Notes: generated by a model not told the origin, from the letters alone. A DNA stretch of 64,000 nucleotides from Synaphobranchus kaupii (GCA_029718625.1 CM056376.1:122475080-122539079), one strand, 5' to 3'. Shown: positions 30,700 to 43,436, numbered from the stretch's first letter. Made by a program: numbers and translations.

Positions 30700-31385
30700 A
30701 GCCTGCCCCAATGCCTCTCCAGATCACTCAGGATGATGCTGCTCATCTTATTTATAACCAGTGAAAATACTTGAATGCCACACCTCTCCTAATCGGAATC
30801 CACTGGTTACCAGCAATGGCCCGAATAAAACGCTAAACTCTGGCCCTAATTTATGTGGCAGCAAGAGGAACAGCACCCCCCTTACCGGCAATCTATTATC
30901 AAATATTACACCACTGCCAGACCAGTCCACTCACAGGCAACTGGGTGACTTGCCATCCATACCCAAAAGGGTCCTTCATCTTGGTCACACCTCTTCCCTT
31001 CTCTGGCCTATCAGTGGCTACACCAGCTCCCCACAACAGTCCAGGCAGGTTGAGCGCCATAAATCTTCGACCATACCGACAGCCAACCTGCTGAAACTCC
31101 ACCTCGGCTCAACAAACTGTTCCCCCTCCTAAACTCGAGTGCATATTCCGGTTTGAAAACCTCTGGAGATACGCTGCATTTAGCCGCATGCCTTTTAAAT
31201 TCTTGTGCTACTTATTCTCAGATTACCTCTTGCCCCTACCATGCCACTTAAAATCTTGTGTAGGTTTGCTTAATGGCGATAAACGGCTGTGACACTAATA
31301 CTAGGTATTGCCGCAGTTCCTTGCCTAACATTGTTATGCACTTCGCAAGTCGCTCTGAGTAAAAGCATCGGTCAAATGACTAATA
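30700..31385 (+). mobile_element. 3' end of an L2-type LINE, degenerate
   Basis: With frame changes it reads DDAAHLIYN, then NATPLLIGIHWLPAMARIK and TLALIYVAARGTAP. This fits the C-terminal region of L2-type reverse-transcriptase proteins of fish (pattern AA-L, H-TP-L--LHWLP-AARI--KTL-L-Y-A--GTAP). It ends in CAAGTCGCTCTGAGTAAAAG and GGTCAAATGACTAAT, a typical L2/SINE tail. Confidence 0.75.
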
Positions 31386-33129
31386 TCAAGGTGTGGAGAC
31401 TGGACTTTTGAGACACTAAAAATGGGTGGGGCAACTAGATGATAGACAGTGAGTCATAGATTTGAGTCATTGTGTTTTCTGTGGAAAGCAAAAAATGGAA
31501 AGAAAAAAGGACCTTCTGGTTAATTCAAATGCAGATGTGCGACTGACTGTAGTCCTACCCAAGATAGGGACGATGAAACTTCACTATTATAAATAATAAT
31601 AATAATAATAATACATTCAGTTTATATAGCGCTTTTCTGATTATCATCTCATTTGGGTTTTTCAGCATGTTTGTCAACTTGGTGGTACAAGGTACTGTGG
31701 CTAGGATTTAGACAGGAATAAAGAGGGTTTCATGAATCAGTGTTATAACTAAATCCTTTTTGATTCAGGATAAATTCCTTACAAACTATGCCTCATCTCA
31801 CATTACAGCACAGTCGCTCAAAACATTCCTCCTTAAAAATAAGTTACACTTGCACCAGCACTGACAGGTTACAATTATCACAAGTTCCTCTTGAATGGCA
31901 GTCTTTGGAAATAGAAGCAGGTCAATACTATTTTTACAGTGCCTAGGATACATTTTCATTAAAGCTACCATCCCGAACGCAGTTACACAACTAATCTCAT
32001 TAAAGCGGAGTTGCCAAGGTGTAACAGATGTGATCTCAATTTCTCCCAACACTATATAGGGGATGAGCCCTCCAGAACATCCGAGAGCACTTATCTCCTG
32101 CTCCTGGCCTTGTTCCATTGATAGAAAAACTAACTTTGGACACCTTGATGCTTTTTATATTCAACTCCATCCTGAGGGGGACACATCGGGGTGCAGGTGA
32201 CCAGGAAGAATAACCTGTAATATAGGTCAGTGAGGTTATGAGATGGGATGTGGACACAACGTGGAAATGGATGTCTACCATAGAGTTTTAATTAGCCACA
32301 TTGTACATTGGTTAAGTAAATCTTGTGCCATGTCATGCAAGTGGGGGTATAATAAGCCAGTGGTGCTGAGGGCAATTGGGACTGATTTGGCAAAAGTAAA
32401 TCTGCTTGTTGGGTTCAGTTTAATTGATGACCAGAGGTCAAGACTGGGTTGACTGGAATGCATTACATAAATGTGGAATGAACAAATCGCGTGGAAGATC
32501 AGCAAGATGGAAAATCACATTAGGTGATTTGTTGAAATTTCTACTTGGAATGCAAATAGACAAGTTAGGCTTCATAATGATGGTGCAACTGGGGATATGG
32601 TGATTCTGAGTCATTTTTATAAATGAACCACATGACAGGATAATTTGAGAAAGCTTATTTTCCTCTGAAAACCAACACTAAAAACACGAGGTCACCGTCT
32701 ATTTAGCAAATAGTATTGTATTAGTCGCTCATTTTACTTTTACTGAAGTTAATTACAATGTCTAAGGGACTCAAAATGCACAATTTGGTAGAATGATTAC
32801 TATATTTTAAAATGTAATGTCCCTCTCACGAGTCATCCATAAGTAATTTATTCAGCGCGCATAGTCGGCCAAATGACTAATGACTTGTCACACTTATGTG
32901 TAGGCCTACAAATCGCTGTTTTTCCATTATCATTTATCAGTTTCATGGTGAATAGATGGTTTAAAAGACGCAAGTTTTCACACAAAACTTTCATCAATGG
33001 AAATTATGACTCAAATATCTGGAGACGTCGAAGAACAATGTTCTTCCATTGTAAGAAAATGTAACAAGCTAAACTCGTGGGAGAAAAAAACTCGATTAAC
33101 TAACGTACAAGCCTTTCTTAAAACCTCAC
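31386..33129. other. non-genic stretch
   Basis: Contains an (AAT)n tract near 31590-31612. If the exon at 33130-33343 is real, its downstream exons should lie here on the minus strand; none could be picked out with confidence. Confidence 0.35.
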
Positions 33130-33343
33130 CTGTACTAGAGCACGCCAAACCCCGCGGAGCTACTTTCACCGGAACCGGCTTGCTGATCCGGCTGTCCATG
33201 GAGGAGGATAGGTAATACAGAGAGGCCGAAGAGGACAGTTTCTTCCGTGGATTTTTAACCGTCGACCCCAACTTGGAAACACACAACGCCGGCAATTCTC
33301 TTTGTATTATGGTAGAACACAATCTAGTCGTAGACGAATACAT
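33130..33343 (-). CDS. candidate first coding exon of an unidentified gene
   Basis: On the minus strand ATG at 33343 opens 71 codons plus one base, ending at a good donor (GTACAG then GTGAGG). The product starts MYSSTTRLCSTIIQRELPAL and ends PVPVKVAPRGLACSSTG. It is rich in serine, arginine and lysine and poor in acidic residues (only D in MDSRI and E near the start). That composition is compatible with, but does not prove, a mitochondrial targeting leader. CpG density is higher than in neighbouring sequence. I do not recognise the family and found no further exons. It could also be a chance open frame. Confidence 0.35.
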
Positions 33344-34029
33344 CACGTTCTCCGTTTCAGTTACAATCAGCTGTGACAGCTATTCCCGTAAATAAAACAA
33401 AAAACGAACGTATCAATTCTAGAAAACATCAAGTTTTCCCTGTTCGTAACTATAAAACAGTCCGGGACGACCACAGTCTGCTTCTCCTCGATCTATAGTT
33501 CTACCGGCCGGCGAACGATTTCATCATTCTACAACGTGACAGCGTTTGGAAGGTACCACTGCGTGAATCTTTGACAATGATAGGGGGGTCTTGTGGAGAT
33601 GGCGTCAAGGAAACTTGTAGCTACATGGTTATTTATATTATATCTATCTTTAGTATTAAAATTATACACTATATATGTACTTCTCTGATTAAGACTATAA
33701 CGTCAAAGATATAAATAATATAAATAAATATTACTTGCACAATACCCCCTATTTCAATGCTGAATGGATCGGTATATGTGGTAAGGTTAAAGTTTATCAT
33801 CCACCCGGGTCAACCGGTTTTTTGTCACTGTCAGAGCAGTATGTGTATTCATGCCAATCAAAGGCGAGTGTACTATATATGATGAGAAAAGCAACCATCC
33901 ATCAATAATGGTACGGTGACGCACTGAATCCAACTTTGGTTCGTCATTAGTTACTTGACTGGAGTATTTATATAGGCTATAACTATAAGTTACGTTGTAC
34001 TGGTAAATCAGTTTGCACCTTAGTATATT

Positions 34030-34256
34030 CAAAGACATGCAGGTTAGGCTAATTGGAGGGGCATTAACAGGGCGTTGCTGTAAAAGAGCATGTGTGCTCA
34101 GTCATCCTACCCTGAATAAAGGTAAATAAAATAATAAAATAATGGTCTGCACATTTTGGAGCGACTAGTAAATCACGACCTGTATTAGGCTATAGCCTAC
34201 GTTTTCTCAAAGTCTCAGTCTCTGGATAAGTGTCTGCCAAATGCCAATAGCTAATG
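34030..34256 (+). repeat. retroposon tails
   Basis: GCATGTGTGCTCAGTCATCC followed by TACCCTGAATAAAGGTAAAT and an A/T-rich run (34090-34145) looks like a retroposon 3' end. CTCTGGATAAGTGTCTGCCA with TAATGTA following (34213-34256) is the tail of the SINE/L2 family. Confidence 0.5.
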
Positions 34257-34468
34257 TACTCGCCTAAGTAAAAATACGATCACATCACATTAAAATACAA
34301 ATCTGTAAGCTGTCTGGATGTAATGGATTGTTTATTATTTAGTTAGTTTAGTAGTGTACGATATTTTTCTCTAAATAATTGTAGGAGTCCAGTATGACCT
34401 TACACAAACTAGTTAACTAAAGTTTACTTTTAAATATACTAATTTTGATAAAGTAACGTTATTGGAAT

Positions 34469-34669
34469 TGTATCGATTTCAGGGAGACAGGCGGATCTTG
34501 AGATGAACTCATAGTGGCGTTTATTGCGCAGAGTAAAGTGCTTGCAACAGTTACAATCACGGAGAGCCCAGAGAGCAGGCTACAAGCCTCTCTTATACCC
34601 ACTCTGGGTGTCAAATGCAAATCAGACATGACATTTAACTTGTTACATAATCTTTAGCTGAACATTACA
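34469..34669 (-). mobile_element. 3' LTR of a Ty3/Gypsy-type retrotransposon
   Basis: On the minus strand the segment begins TGTAATGTTCAGC and ends ATCGATACA, i.e. TG...CA. A purine-rich GTGAAGAAA tract lies directly before it. It contains a TATA-like GGGTATAAGAGAGG and a poly(A) signal in GCGCAATAAACGCC. Length is 201 bp. The 5' LTR is not in the adjacent sequence. Confidence 0.7.
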
Positions 34670-36290
34670 TTTCTTCACGCCCAGGAGCTCGCAAACGCTG
34701 GCGAAGACCTGGCTTTTTAGAAATTCCTCCCTTGACACACCGAACTGGGAGAACACTCCGCCACAACTGATGCTTCCTGGAAGGGAATCGTATGCGCTTC
34801 CGGCCATTTAGTAAAGTAGTCCATCTCCACCAGCACGTAGCGATTTCTACCGTCGGTGTCTGAACGGACCCAGGACGTCCGCCGCCATCCTCTCCATCGG
34901 TGCTCCGCTGCACATCGGCTGGAGTGGCGCCCTGGTTTGACCCCCGGCCCCTTCTTGGCCGCGCAGGCGTCTCAGCGGTGGCGGTGGCTCTCATCGTCCC
35001 TCCTACACCAGCCCCAGTAGAAGTGCTGCCGGAGCCGGTAGAGGGTCTTGTTCACCCCGATGTGACCGACCCCTAGCGGGCCGTAGACCAGCTGCAGGAC
35101 TCTGGACTGGGACGCTGAGGCACTACAAGCCGCAGGAGGTCCTTGTCAACCCTGGGGTCTCCACCTCCGATACAGCAGGCCCTGATGAAGTGTCAGATAG
35201 TCCCACTGGCTCACCAGTGCTTTTGCTTCTGTTGCGATAGCCCCGCCTCTCTAGCACCCATCGGAGGACTCGGTCCACTTCTAGGTCCTCTCTCTGCGCT
35301 TGCTGCAGCTTAGCTGGTTGCAGATCATCTTCGATGTGGGCGGGGCTGGCCGCGGCTACTCTCAGGCGCCCGCTCTCATTCTCTCCTCCACTCCTCCTTT
35401 TCCTGCGTTCTGACGCAGTGACAGCAGGAGTTCCTGGCTCAAGGGCAACATCACAGGCCGTCGGCGTTTCCGTGCTTGGCCCCCGGGCAGTGCTCAAGTG
35501 TAAACTCTATCCAGTGAGCTATCTGCCCCTCTAGTTCCTTGAATCGCAGCAGCCACTGCAGCGTAGCATGGTCCGTGCAAAACTCTTGCCTTTGCATATA
35601 CGCTTTAAAGGATTGCACTCCTGTCACCACTGCCAGCAGCTCCCGCCTACTGAAGCAGTAATTGCACTCTGGTTGTAATGAGCATTCTGCTAAAGTATAA
35701 AATAACTTTTCCCCCTTTTTCTGATGGCTCCCCCCCCCCCCCCCCCCCCCCCCCCCCCATGCCCACATCCAGAATAAAGGGCTTGGTGGTGTCTACAGTA
35801 TCAAGAATGGGGGCTGTGACCAGGGCAGTGCGGAGCTTGGTGAAGGACCGCTGACACTTGGAGGGTGTACAGCGGGGGTGGCGATGCTGGCGAAGATTTT
35901 ACGAAGCGCCTGTAGTATGATGCCAGTGCCATGAAGCTGCAAACCTCCTTTTACTGACTCCACTTCTCTCCCCAGGGGCTCTCTGAGCATAACACCTGCT
36001 GTCGCCATTTCTTTAACCTTTGCCTCTACTTCCCCTAGGTCCCACCAGGGAGAGGCGCCGGGTTCGCTGTCTGATGGACGTGGCTATGCCCGTGTTTATG
36101 TCATGCTTGGTGATGTGTGTCCGAGTGCATTTGCTGTCCTTAGCTGCAAACAGATATTTAAACTCAGCGAGGAGAGCGCGCAGCTGGTTGCATTCCCCCG
36201 GACTGAGCCCCTCACTGTGATAGGCTGTGTTGACGTGGTCGATGGGGTCAGGTTGGGGCAGCCGCCGGCCCTTCAGGAGGGCTAGCCGCT
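34670..36290 (-). pseudogene. degenerate Gypsy pol: RT, RNase H and integrase pieces
   Basis: Reading leftward: a reverse-transcriptase start around 36.25-35.95 kb (LSPGECNQLRALLAEFKYLF, then a CTRTHH motif); an RT thumb piece ending FASIATP near 35.88 kb; RNase H at 35.75-35.45 kb (ECNYCFSRRELLAVVTGVQS, then CTDHATLQWLLRFKELEGQI and GAKHGNADGL); and integrase-type sequence to 34.67 kb in shifting frames. Most of the RT palm is missing. A 29-base C run (35730-35758) interrupts the junction before RNase H. The copy is not functional. Confidence 0.8.
35730..35758. repeat. 29-base poly(C) run
   Basis: Pure C run inside the Gypsy remnant, at the break between RT and RNase H homology. It may mark a real rearrangement or an assembly join. 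Confidence 0.8.
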
Positions 36291-36464
36291 CGGCTTATAA
36301 CTTATAACACAGCCAGTGATTGGTGAAAAACAAATACCATGGCCAATCATTGGTTCTGTTATTGGTTATGCCTTTTTGCAAACGCTAAAGGTCTTACTAA
36401 ATTAGGCCCCAAGTGTAGCAATTGTTCAACATGCATCAGGTGATGCAGTACTGCATACACTTAC

Positions 36465-36515
36465 ATTAAATTGCATTGCATTGCATTTCATTTTATAGCA
36501 TTAAGCAGACATGGC
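36465..36515 (-). repeat. SINE/L2 tail fragment
   Basis: On the minus strand it reads GTCTGCTTAATGC followed by repeats of TGCAA (AATGCAATGCAATGCAA), the tail and short terminal reiteration of the SINE/L2 family. Confidence 0.5.
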
Positions 36516-37887
36516 TTAGATTTATTTATTTATTTACTTTTGTTTGCCATACAATCTACTTTTATTTACCTAGCTGGGTATTTACATGAGTAAATACATA
36601 AACCATAAATAAGTTTCTCAAGAATACAAGATCATTGCCACATCTTGGATGTGATTAAATGCAATTAACATGTACAATCTGTCCTAACCATCAAACAGTC
36701 ACAGCTGTGGTATTTTATGTATGTATTTGCTTTTAATTCTGACAGGGAAACTAGATTCTCTAGTTTAATTTGTTTTTGTAAGGTGATCCATGACTATGGA
36801 GAATTCTAACTTTCCCTTTATCTCTCCTGTAAAGATTGGCTCATTCACTCATTTCTGACATTTTATGTAGTCGACTAGGAAATGGCCAGAAGAGGCTGGG
36901 GATTCCCTAGTAGGGAACAAGGAAATGAGCAGACAAGAAAGGACTATTAGGGTGTCCCTGCCTGGTGAAGGATACATCTGATGCTGCCTTATCATTTGGC
37001 CAAGTGAATAATTCCCATGAGAAAAATGTGGTTCATTTTATATCACTTGGAAATGCTATGTCTAGGACTCTACAGTATTTATACATCTGTGAGTGATAAT
37101 GAAGTTGGCTTGAAAAATCCAACTTACTATTCTCTTTATTATTAAGTTGGCTTGAAAAAGCCTTTTGTTCTTATTCCACATGCATTTTCTGTATGCTACT
37201 CCTCCTACAGCTTTTCAGCCAGACCTACCAAATTTGACCAATAGCTTCACCTAGTATGGGGTTGCATTGCTTGTGCATTTTGTGTCAATAGTTCAAATAT
37301 TGTTTGAGATAATTACAATTCTATATTGAACAATTTCCCCCAACACACAGAATTTGAACAACAGACTTGCAGCAGACGTCACGATCGGGCACTGCAGCTT
37401 CTGCAGATACGGCCCGTGTCTCTTGCAAAGGTTCTAATGGATGAAATCTCTGGCAAGGTAACATAACATTAGCAAAGCCCTGCAAGCTAACATGCATATT
37501 TCAACATTCATACTAAAAAGTAATGTCTTACGTGTACGGCCACCAGTTTGTCAAGAGAGCCCCGTTGTCAAGACACTTTTCAAACAATTATCCCATTTGC
37601 ACCACCTCAATCATCTAAGTTGATAAAGTAATTGATGCTAATTAAGCACAGACGATGGTTAACAGCAATGTTTCAAGGAACAGGTGTTAAATTAGTTGGA
37701 TTAAATTCAGTTTGTGAACATACTGCAGTATTTTTAAATGTAGGCTACATGTTAGGTTTTGTCAGTGTGGGAAACATAAAAAATGCCCTCATTAAAAATT
37801 AGAGCAGTTATATATAATTTAACTTGCACAAAAAAGTTAAATAAAAATAAAGTCATGATTCAACTAATTAACTAATCATGGTCTTCA
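36516..37887. other. non-genic stretch
   Basis: A/T-rich single-copy-looking sequence; no exon, RNA gene or element is supported. Confidence 0.4.
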
Positions 37888-37983
37888 ATCAAGACCTTAA
37901 GTAAAATCAGATGGCATAGTGCTGGGCTAAAACAAAAACCTGTACCCACATCAGACTTTTTCTGAAAAGATTTGAAAGCCCTG
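37888..37983. mobile_element. partial hAT MITE, relative of 26125-26322
   Basis: It shares the right half of that element: GGGCTAAAACAAAAACCTG, ACCCACATCAG, then AAAAGATTTGAAAGCCCTGC in place of AAGATTGGACACCCCTGC. The left end is missing. Confidence 0.6.
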
Positions 37984-38011
37984 CTTTATATGGATGCATT
38001 TTTCTTTTTAT

Positions 38012-38209
38012 ACTCAATCCTCGTCCTGGAGAGCCACAGAGCTGTTGTTTTGTCCTTAAGATAAGCGTCTAATTTATACCCAAGAAATCAGATGACATGA
38101 GTTAAGTGTGTAATCAACTGCTTTAACTGATCAATTGGTGTGCTACTTAAGTGCTGGGTGACAACAGAAGCCAGCAGGCCCTGTGGCTCTCCAGGACCAA
38201 GAATGAGGA
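38012..38209. mobile_element. foldback MITE
   Basis: The left arm ACTCAATCCTCGTCCTGGAG with AGCCACAG is inverted at the right as CTGTGGCTCTCCAGGACC and AAGAATGAGG. Total about 198 bp, no coding capacity; the ends resemble fish hAT MITEs. Confidence 0.75.
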
Positions 38210-40751
38210 CCACTGGCCCAAAGACCTGCTTTTCGTAGCATTTAAACTTCCACCCATGTTCACTTTCCGCCCTGACTCTCCCCACATTAGATCAATTCAT
38301 TGTTTTTTTAAATAAATGTCTCGATTAGAAACTCAGTTGTATTTGTATGATTAGTCACTTGACTGTGCTGTTGGGGTGCCTATGGGGACCCCTGGAGGAT
38401 AACCATTTAGATATAAGTTTAAATCCCTGCAGGTCACATGGAGGAGACAAAAACTGGTGGCCCTACATATGTCATAAACATAGTTAATTTATAAATTTCC
38501 AGTAATTCAAACAGATGGCTGTCATATGAATCAACAAGCTTCCCGTAGTGTTTTCCATTCATACTATACACTGGGAATGTCATACACTATATGCAGACCA
38601 AATAAGTAGTGCACATTTAGCTGCATTTTTGTTTTGTTTCATTTCACTTCTTTCTACAGTATATTTGTGAAACTTACCTTCACAGATGCCTTTCTACTCT
38701 GATGTTTTTTGAGCCAGCAGATGGAAATCAAATCAATATGTTTTTTAACACAGAAAATGCAGAAATGGAGAATCATTTTACGTTGCCTGCTCTAAGACTT
38801 GACTACCAGACAGAGATCACTTTTTATCCAGCTTCTCCAAATGGGCTCAGGTAAAGGGAACCAAAAGCACATCATTATGTGCTGATAATTTACAGCAAGG
38901 GGTTAGCCTAGCTGCTGATTTATTACTAACGATGCAGTACAGCTCCCTTAGAGCAGACCCCCTAGTGGCCGAGATTGCTCAACTCAGACATTCATTGCTC
39001 CTGCAACCAAACTATGAGTGGAAACAACAAATTCTGTGTTCTAGCTTTATTAGTATACTATATGTGACAATTATGTCAAATACGGGGTTTCCACCATTGT
39101 TGCGTAGGTGGTCCATTTAAGCAACCCCCACCAAGTCTCACCTGCAAATACACCGACCCAAGCGTGACACAGTGGACAGTAGCATCTATCCGGGAGTTCA
39201 TATAAATATTCTTTCACCACCACTTTCACTACAAATTTGTATCCTGTCCTAGCAACAAGATAAAGCCAATAATTGCCCGGACATATGCCAATACAGCAGT
39301 AAAAAACACTGCTCGCTCAATAACAAAATAAGTGAAATTCATGTGTAATTATACCACGTCATTCTACTATCAATATCTGCTACTAAATATGAAATAATTA
39401 TACAATCCTACCATTTGTTTTACGCCTAGAGATGTCCCTTTCAAGATTCATTGGCCATTTATTGTCTTGGACAATCTGTTTGAGAAATACATTTTGTGAC
39501 ACATTCCAGTTCATTCTGGTTTGATTGACAACTCTTTTATATAACTCTATAAGGGTTTCTTCTCCTGACTTATTTTTCCATAGAGTTCAATAGGAAACTT
39601 TGTCAGGAGAAACAACCCTTAACGTGATCCATCCATATCTGCTGCATATCTGGCAGCAGAGTGATGGTTTGAGGCTTGTTTGTACCTCAGACCCTTGAAG
39701 ACTTACAGCCATTTTGCCAACCATGTATTCCATACTGATCCAGCAGTATAAAATTTGTTGTAGAATCATACCCTGGACTTACCACTTGGTGTCACTCTTT
39801 AAACACCTTTGAGGTTGAAAAACTGAAAAAATGAGTGAGAGAGAGAGAGAGGGGGGGTGTGTAAAGGTTGCTCTCTTCCAAAATTCATAAGGTTACATTA
39901 AATTTTGTCAATGGTAAGAAACTGTTTGACATGCATGAATATGGTATCCTGCCTAAGCTTTGCCAAAAGAGGCTTCATCTCCCTTTCTCTTGCCAAAAAA
40001 AGCAGGTGTGTATCTGGATGAGAAAATATCTCTCCACTGCCATCTCAGCTTCCTACAGATAGGTATGGGCTGCAGGTGGTGGGACTGATTAAATGTTGCT
40101 CTTATTTCTCAGAGGAGACTGTGTTTCTGCCTGTTTAAAAAAAAAATTGCAGTGAATAATGTAGATTTTCCTCCAGTGATTTAGTCTTCATCTTTGCCAG
40201 GTTGAAATCTAATGTCCCAAGGTCATGAAAAAGGACCCTATTGTCAGCTTTCCCCCTCTATCTTTTAAACATTTCCAGTCAGAAATTATTCCAGCTTGTT
40301 GTTTTCTTCCCATGGGAAAGATGGATCGAAAGGGGGATTTTTCATTGGCCAGTGACCCGCCCCCCCCTTGTTCCTGCTGTTACACAAGGGCCTTGATTTG
40401 ACCAGCATTCGCCATTAACGAGGAGTTTTGCTTATTTTCAAATAATCACAAATGCTAGTTTTCTTCTTCTCAAAATGTTTGGTGAGTTAACTTTGTTGGT
40501 TACTGAACTTGCCAAACTGTGCTTGTGAAGAAAAAAACTAAAACAAACCGTTGCATTCATTTGCATGTCAAAGTTAAGGACAAATGTTGATTAAATTGAA
40601 GCCAGCGTGTATGCTAATTGCTAGAAAAGAGACCTGTGCCCAGTGTTAGCTGTTTAGCACACTTTACCATACGTTCGCATCTCTCGTGCCCTATTTGTGT
40701 ATTTGGATAAATACCATGGTGGCTGTAGGGATTATCTAAATTTATATTTAA
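38210..40751. other. non-genic stretch
   Basis: No supported gene or named repeat; contains a short GA tract near 39835-39852. Confidence 0.4.
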
Positions 40752-40947
40752 GCCTTTAGCAGACACTTTTATCCAAACACGTTTTTTTTTTTAGAGGAAT
40801 TTTTAGAATTCATTTATGCGGCTGGATAATTACGGACACAATTCTGCATAAGCACTTTGCTCAAGGGAACAATGCCCACCCTGGGAATTGAACCTGCAAT
40901 CTCTGTGTTACAAGCCCAGCTCTCTAACAATTATATTACACTGCCAA
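40752..40947 (-). mobile_element. tRNA-type SINE copy, minus orientation
   Basis: In plus reading it starts with the inverted tail (GCCTTTAGCAGACACTTTTA) and runs through TTTGCTCAAGGGAACAATG to the inverted tRNA-like head (GGGAATTGAACCTGCAATCT, TTACAAGCCCAGCTCTCTAA, ATTACACTGCC). It is the same family as 10529-10705. Confidence 0.75.
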
Positions 40948-41689
40948 AAGTGTGGTATAATGCACATAATACATTATTGTACAACTTTGAGTGGAGGGCC
41001 TTCAGCTGAGCTGGATTGCTCTTACTCAATGGCTTCTTAGACACAGTAGGCTTCAGTAGCCAGGGACTATTAGCAGCTGTACCATATGTGTGATTTTCAC
41101 ATCTCAGTTTATAACCCCATTACATGGCTTATCTGAGGTGGAACAGAAGGTATCTTTTTGCAGAACTGCCCACCACACAGCATGCTAATTGATAATAGTC
41201 CAAGTGATTGACCTCCATTCCATGCCTGTCCCTTTCCAAGTTTTTCTTCTGGAGCCTATTACGAAGACTAACTACTTAGGAGGAGTTAATTGCAAGTTAC
41301 TTTAGGGCTATTATAGTGTCTGCTGGGATAGCTGGGGAGTATGTTCTAAGTGAGGGGTAACTTCGACAATAAAAATTAGCTTACTTTTTTTGTTTTTTTG
41401 GGACTGAGGCCATGGAAATCACGGGATTTTGAAAAAACTTGAGAATGTTTTTAAATATCAACTTAATGAGTGGTTATTGAGCTAGTTGTATGTCTGTCTA
41501 TCCATGCCACACACCCACAAGATACTATATTTAGATTATTTGCATGAAATGACTACATCTGATTTACTTCACGTGGCGCTGTAATGGCGACATGTAGTCC
41601 AGCTGTCTCTCGTGTTCATGTCTGTTAATTTGAATGTATTTTGTTGTGTCTTTTGTTTTTTTTTCATGTGTGTCTGTTGTGGGACTGGG

Positions 41690-42317
41690 AAGCAGGCTGG
41701 AGATTGTTCAGGGCACTCATGCTGCTTGTTTTGATAATATTAAAGAATTGTATATTCAGGATAATTTTGTTTGTGGTCGTCACCATGGAGACGCATTCAC
41801 AAACAGATGCTCGGGAATGTCCATTGGATCTGCAGCTACAAAGTTTACCATCGTTCTTCACCGGAGTTGAAGATGTCGGGACTCGGGACTGATCTAGGAC
41901 TGCAGGCAATCTTCAAAAGGCCACCAGAGAAAAGAAAGGAGAAGATAATGCGGGGGAGGAGTGAGGCGACGACTGGGAAGGCTGACGCAGTTCGGTGCTC
42001 CGTTTTCGACAGTGTACAGAGGCCACAACACTGCGTGCATGGAGTCGTGGAGGCGAAGTTTGTGTTGGGCTGCTTGATAACACTGGACATCTCGGGACAT
42101 CGGGGGTTATTTTTAATCATGACATTTGGCTGTAGGCTATTACACTTTAATTCACTTAATTAGTTTGATTAATGCAATGATGATATTGAATGTCTTTGTT
42201 TGATATGTTTGTGTGTTGTGGGTCTGCCTCCCGCTGTCTATGTCTTTTTTGTTGTTGCTGGTTCTACAACTGAAGTTCCCTTGCGGGAAAATAAAAGTTA
42301 TTCTATTCTATTCTATT
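41690..42317 (+). mobile_element. retroposon remnant with (ATTCT)n tail
   Basis: The end CCCTTGCGGGAAAATAAAAG followed by TTATTCTATTCTATTCTATT is a typical poly(A)-signal plus short-reiteration tail of a fish non-LTR retroposon. Upstream open frames, e.g. 41771-42163 (+), are not recognisable as a protein. The 5' limit is approximate. Confidence 0.55.
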
Positions 42318-42534
42318 ATGGTTACTGTTTGAGGCATCCGTTATTACAATCACAGAAATACTGACCATTTAATTGGCTCAGTGAGTGACAATCAAGAAAG
42401 AAAATGTAATATGTACAGTTGTCTCTGAGTACAACAGTAATCACAACATCTGTCATCCCCACAATCATTGTAAAGTTATCATTGTAACACAGCAACAAAA
42501 TGGTTACAAAAACTAGAAAGGACTTAGTTTTGGA

Positions 42535-43100
42535 ATGCAAGTGAGCACAGGGGGAATGCAAGTGAGCACAGGGGGAATACAAGTGAGCACAGGGGGAATG
42601 CAAGTGAGCACAGGGGGAATGCAAGTGAGCACAGGGGGAATGCAGGTGAGCACAGGGGGAATGCAAGTGAGCACAGGGGGAATGCAGGTGAGCACAGGGG
42701 GAATGCAGGTGAGCACAGGGGGAATGCAAGTGAGCACGGGGGAATGCAGGTGAGCACAGGGGGAATACAAGTGAGCACAGGGGGAATGCAAGTGAGCACA
42801 GGGGGAATACAAGTGAGCACAGGGGGAATGCAGGTGAGCACAGGGGGAATGCAAGTGAGCACAGGGGGAATGCAGGTGAGCACAGGGGGAATGCCGGTGA
42901 GCACAGGGGGAATGCAAGTGAGCACAGGGGGAATACAAGTGAGCACAGGGGGAATGCAGGTGAGCACAGGGGGAATGCAAGTGAGCACAGGGGGAATGCA
43001 AGTGAGCACAGGGGGAATGCAGGTGAGCACAGGGGGAATGCAAGTGAGCACAGGGGGAATACAAGTGAGCACAGGGGGAATACAAGTGAGCACAGGGGGA
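42535..43100. repeat. minisatellite, 21-bp unit, 27 copies
   Basis: The unit is AATGCAAGTGAGCACAGGGG plus G. Sequence variants are AATGCAGG and AATACAAG at the start of the unit, and one AATGCCGG. One unit, the tenth (42724-42743), is 20 bp because an A is missing. Because 21 is divisible by three, long frames stay open on both strands; these are artefacts of the repeat. Confidence 0.98.
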
Positions 43101-43231
43101 ATGTCAGACTTTCTTTTAAGAAGCTACTGTTTTGTGATATTACAATAGTGTGGTAGCACTGCACGGATGTATACTCTTCTGCAGCCTATCCACTGGCTTA
43201 CTGAGTGGTAAGCACATTTGTTGTCGGAAAC

Positions 43232-43436
43232 CCAACTCAGTTCAATTTAATTCAATCTGTATTGCTCGTTTTACAGACACACTGTAAAAAATACGCTTTA
43301 GAGAAACAGGAAAAGTGGGCAAGACCAAATCTGAATGTAGAAATTCACAGTGGCTAGAAAAAACTCTTGAGAGGAAGCCAAATATTGAGGGGGAGCCTAT
43401 CCTCTGCTGGCCAGCCCAGTGTCTATAGTTCAAGAT
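43232..43436. repeat. dispersed repeat fragment
   Basis: Contains CAATTTAATTCAATCTGTAT, CACAGTGGCTAGAAAAAACT and GGGGAGCCTATCCTCTGCTG, phrases of an interspersed repeat common in fish introns. Recognised by wording only. Confidence 0.4.

Noticed and set aside
42322..43164. Long repetitive open frames on both strands (up to 280 codons)
   Set aside because: They arise because the 21-bp minisatellite unit is a multiple of three; no non-repeat protein sequence supports them.
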